From Knufia peltigerae (lineage: Eukaryota > Ascomycota > Eurotiomycetes > Chaetothyriales > Trichomeriaceae): a DNA stretch of 43,259 nt. The stretch is from NCBI GenBank assembly GCA_030247855.1, contig JAPDRN010000201.1, positions 1 through 43,259 of the forward strand. Reading direction: 5' to 3'. The translations under genes were made by a program, and so were the position numbers. The notes beneath the pieces were generated by a model. It worked only from the letters and a program-made list of their open reading frames with translations, had not been told where the DNA came from and ran no database searches. Of the stretch, positions 43,192 to 43,259 are shown in pieces (position 1 is the first letter of the stretch; every line of letters begins with the position of its first letter).

Positions 43192-43259
43192 CCCTGGCGA
43201 TGACCTACTCTCGCATGGCTTAGGCCACACTACCATCGGCGCAGCTACGTTTCACTTCC
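43192..43259 (-). rRNA. rrf: 5S ribosomal RNA, 3' part (cut by window end)
   Basis: On the minus strand the sequence includes GAAGTGAAACG, GCGCCGATGGTAGTGTGG and CCATGCGAGAGTAGGTCATC and ends CGCCAGG, all conserved 5S rRNA landmarks of helices II-V and the closing helix I strand. About 68 of the usual ~115-120 bases are inside; the rest, with 23S and 16S, should lie to the right. The exact 3' end (43189-43193) is approximate. Confidence 0.95.

Noticed and set aside
1..43259. Insertion sequences, prophage, CRISPR array, integron or toxin-antitoxin locus
   Set aside because: None was seen: no transposase, integrase, phage structural or cas genes, and no regularly spaced direct repeats.

Overview
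The window looks like chromosomal DNA of a Stenotrophomonas species (S. maltophilia complex or a close relative, Xanthomonadaceae). The base composition is high in G+C, the gene content is xanthomonad core metabolism and envelope biology, and the intergenic spaces carry many GTAG-headed short palindromes of the SMAG type described in S. maltophilia. I see no prophage, insertion sequence, integron or CRISPR array. Nearly all genes are ordinary chromosomal genes; one 246-codon gene near 16 kb has lower G+C and may be accessory.

Layout. Positions 1-365 hold only repeats. Positions 366-2491 (minus) are a three-gene set (nucleotide-sugar epimerase, polyprenyl-phosphate type GT2, small LAB_N membrane protein) that could supply a lipid-linked uronic acid for the envelope. 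Then come a SUFU-domain protein, the chromosome partition genes parB and parA, rsmG, a phosphopantetheinyl transferase (all minus), a small GlsB/YeaQ membrane protein (+), exonuclease III and an aldehyde dehydrogenase. Positions 9.4-21 kb form a carbon-use region: an MHS-type MFS transporter and a DcaP-like porin (minus) diverge from acetyl-CoA synthetase acs (+), followed by a NarL-type response regulator (CrbR-like). After an unknown gene and the manganese exporter mntP comes a large transporter/histidine kinase/receiver hybrid (CrbS-like, minus). CrbS/CrbR is the known regulator pair of acs in Vibrio and Pseudomonas, so the acetate switch appears to be encoded here together with its target and possible uptake proteins.

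Positions 21-29 kb (minus) hold an S46 dipeptidyl peptidase of likely DPP11 type and the tamA-tamB outer membrane assembly pair. Next are glyQ-glyS (minus), an orphan GspE/PilB-type ATPase with an overlapping glutamine amidotransferase gene, and a polytopic membrane protein (+). These converge on tatA-tatB-tatC (minus) across a 65-base near-perfect palindrome. The end of the window has a SYLF-domain lipid-binding protein (minus), hemH and an overlapping alpha/beta hydrolase (+), a PAS-containing chemoreceptor (+), and the 3' part of a 5S rRNA gene (minus), which is the end of an rRNA operon entering from the right.

The regulatory elements I trust most are a yybP-ykoY manganese riboswitch preceded by an MntR-like dyad in front of mntP, and terminators after the chemoreceptor and the 5S gene. 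Two further candidates are a compound hairpin between acs and crbR and a long dyad in the dcaP/acs divergent region.
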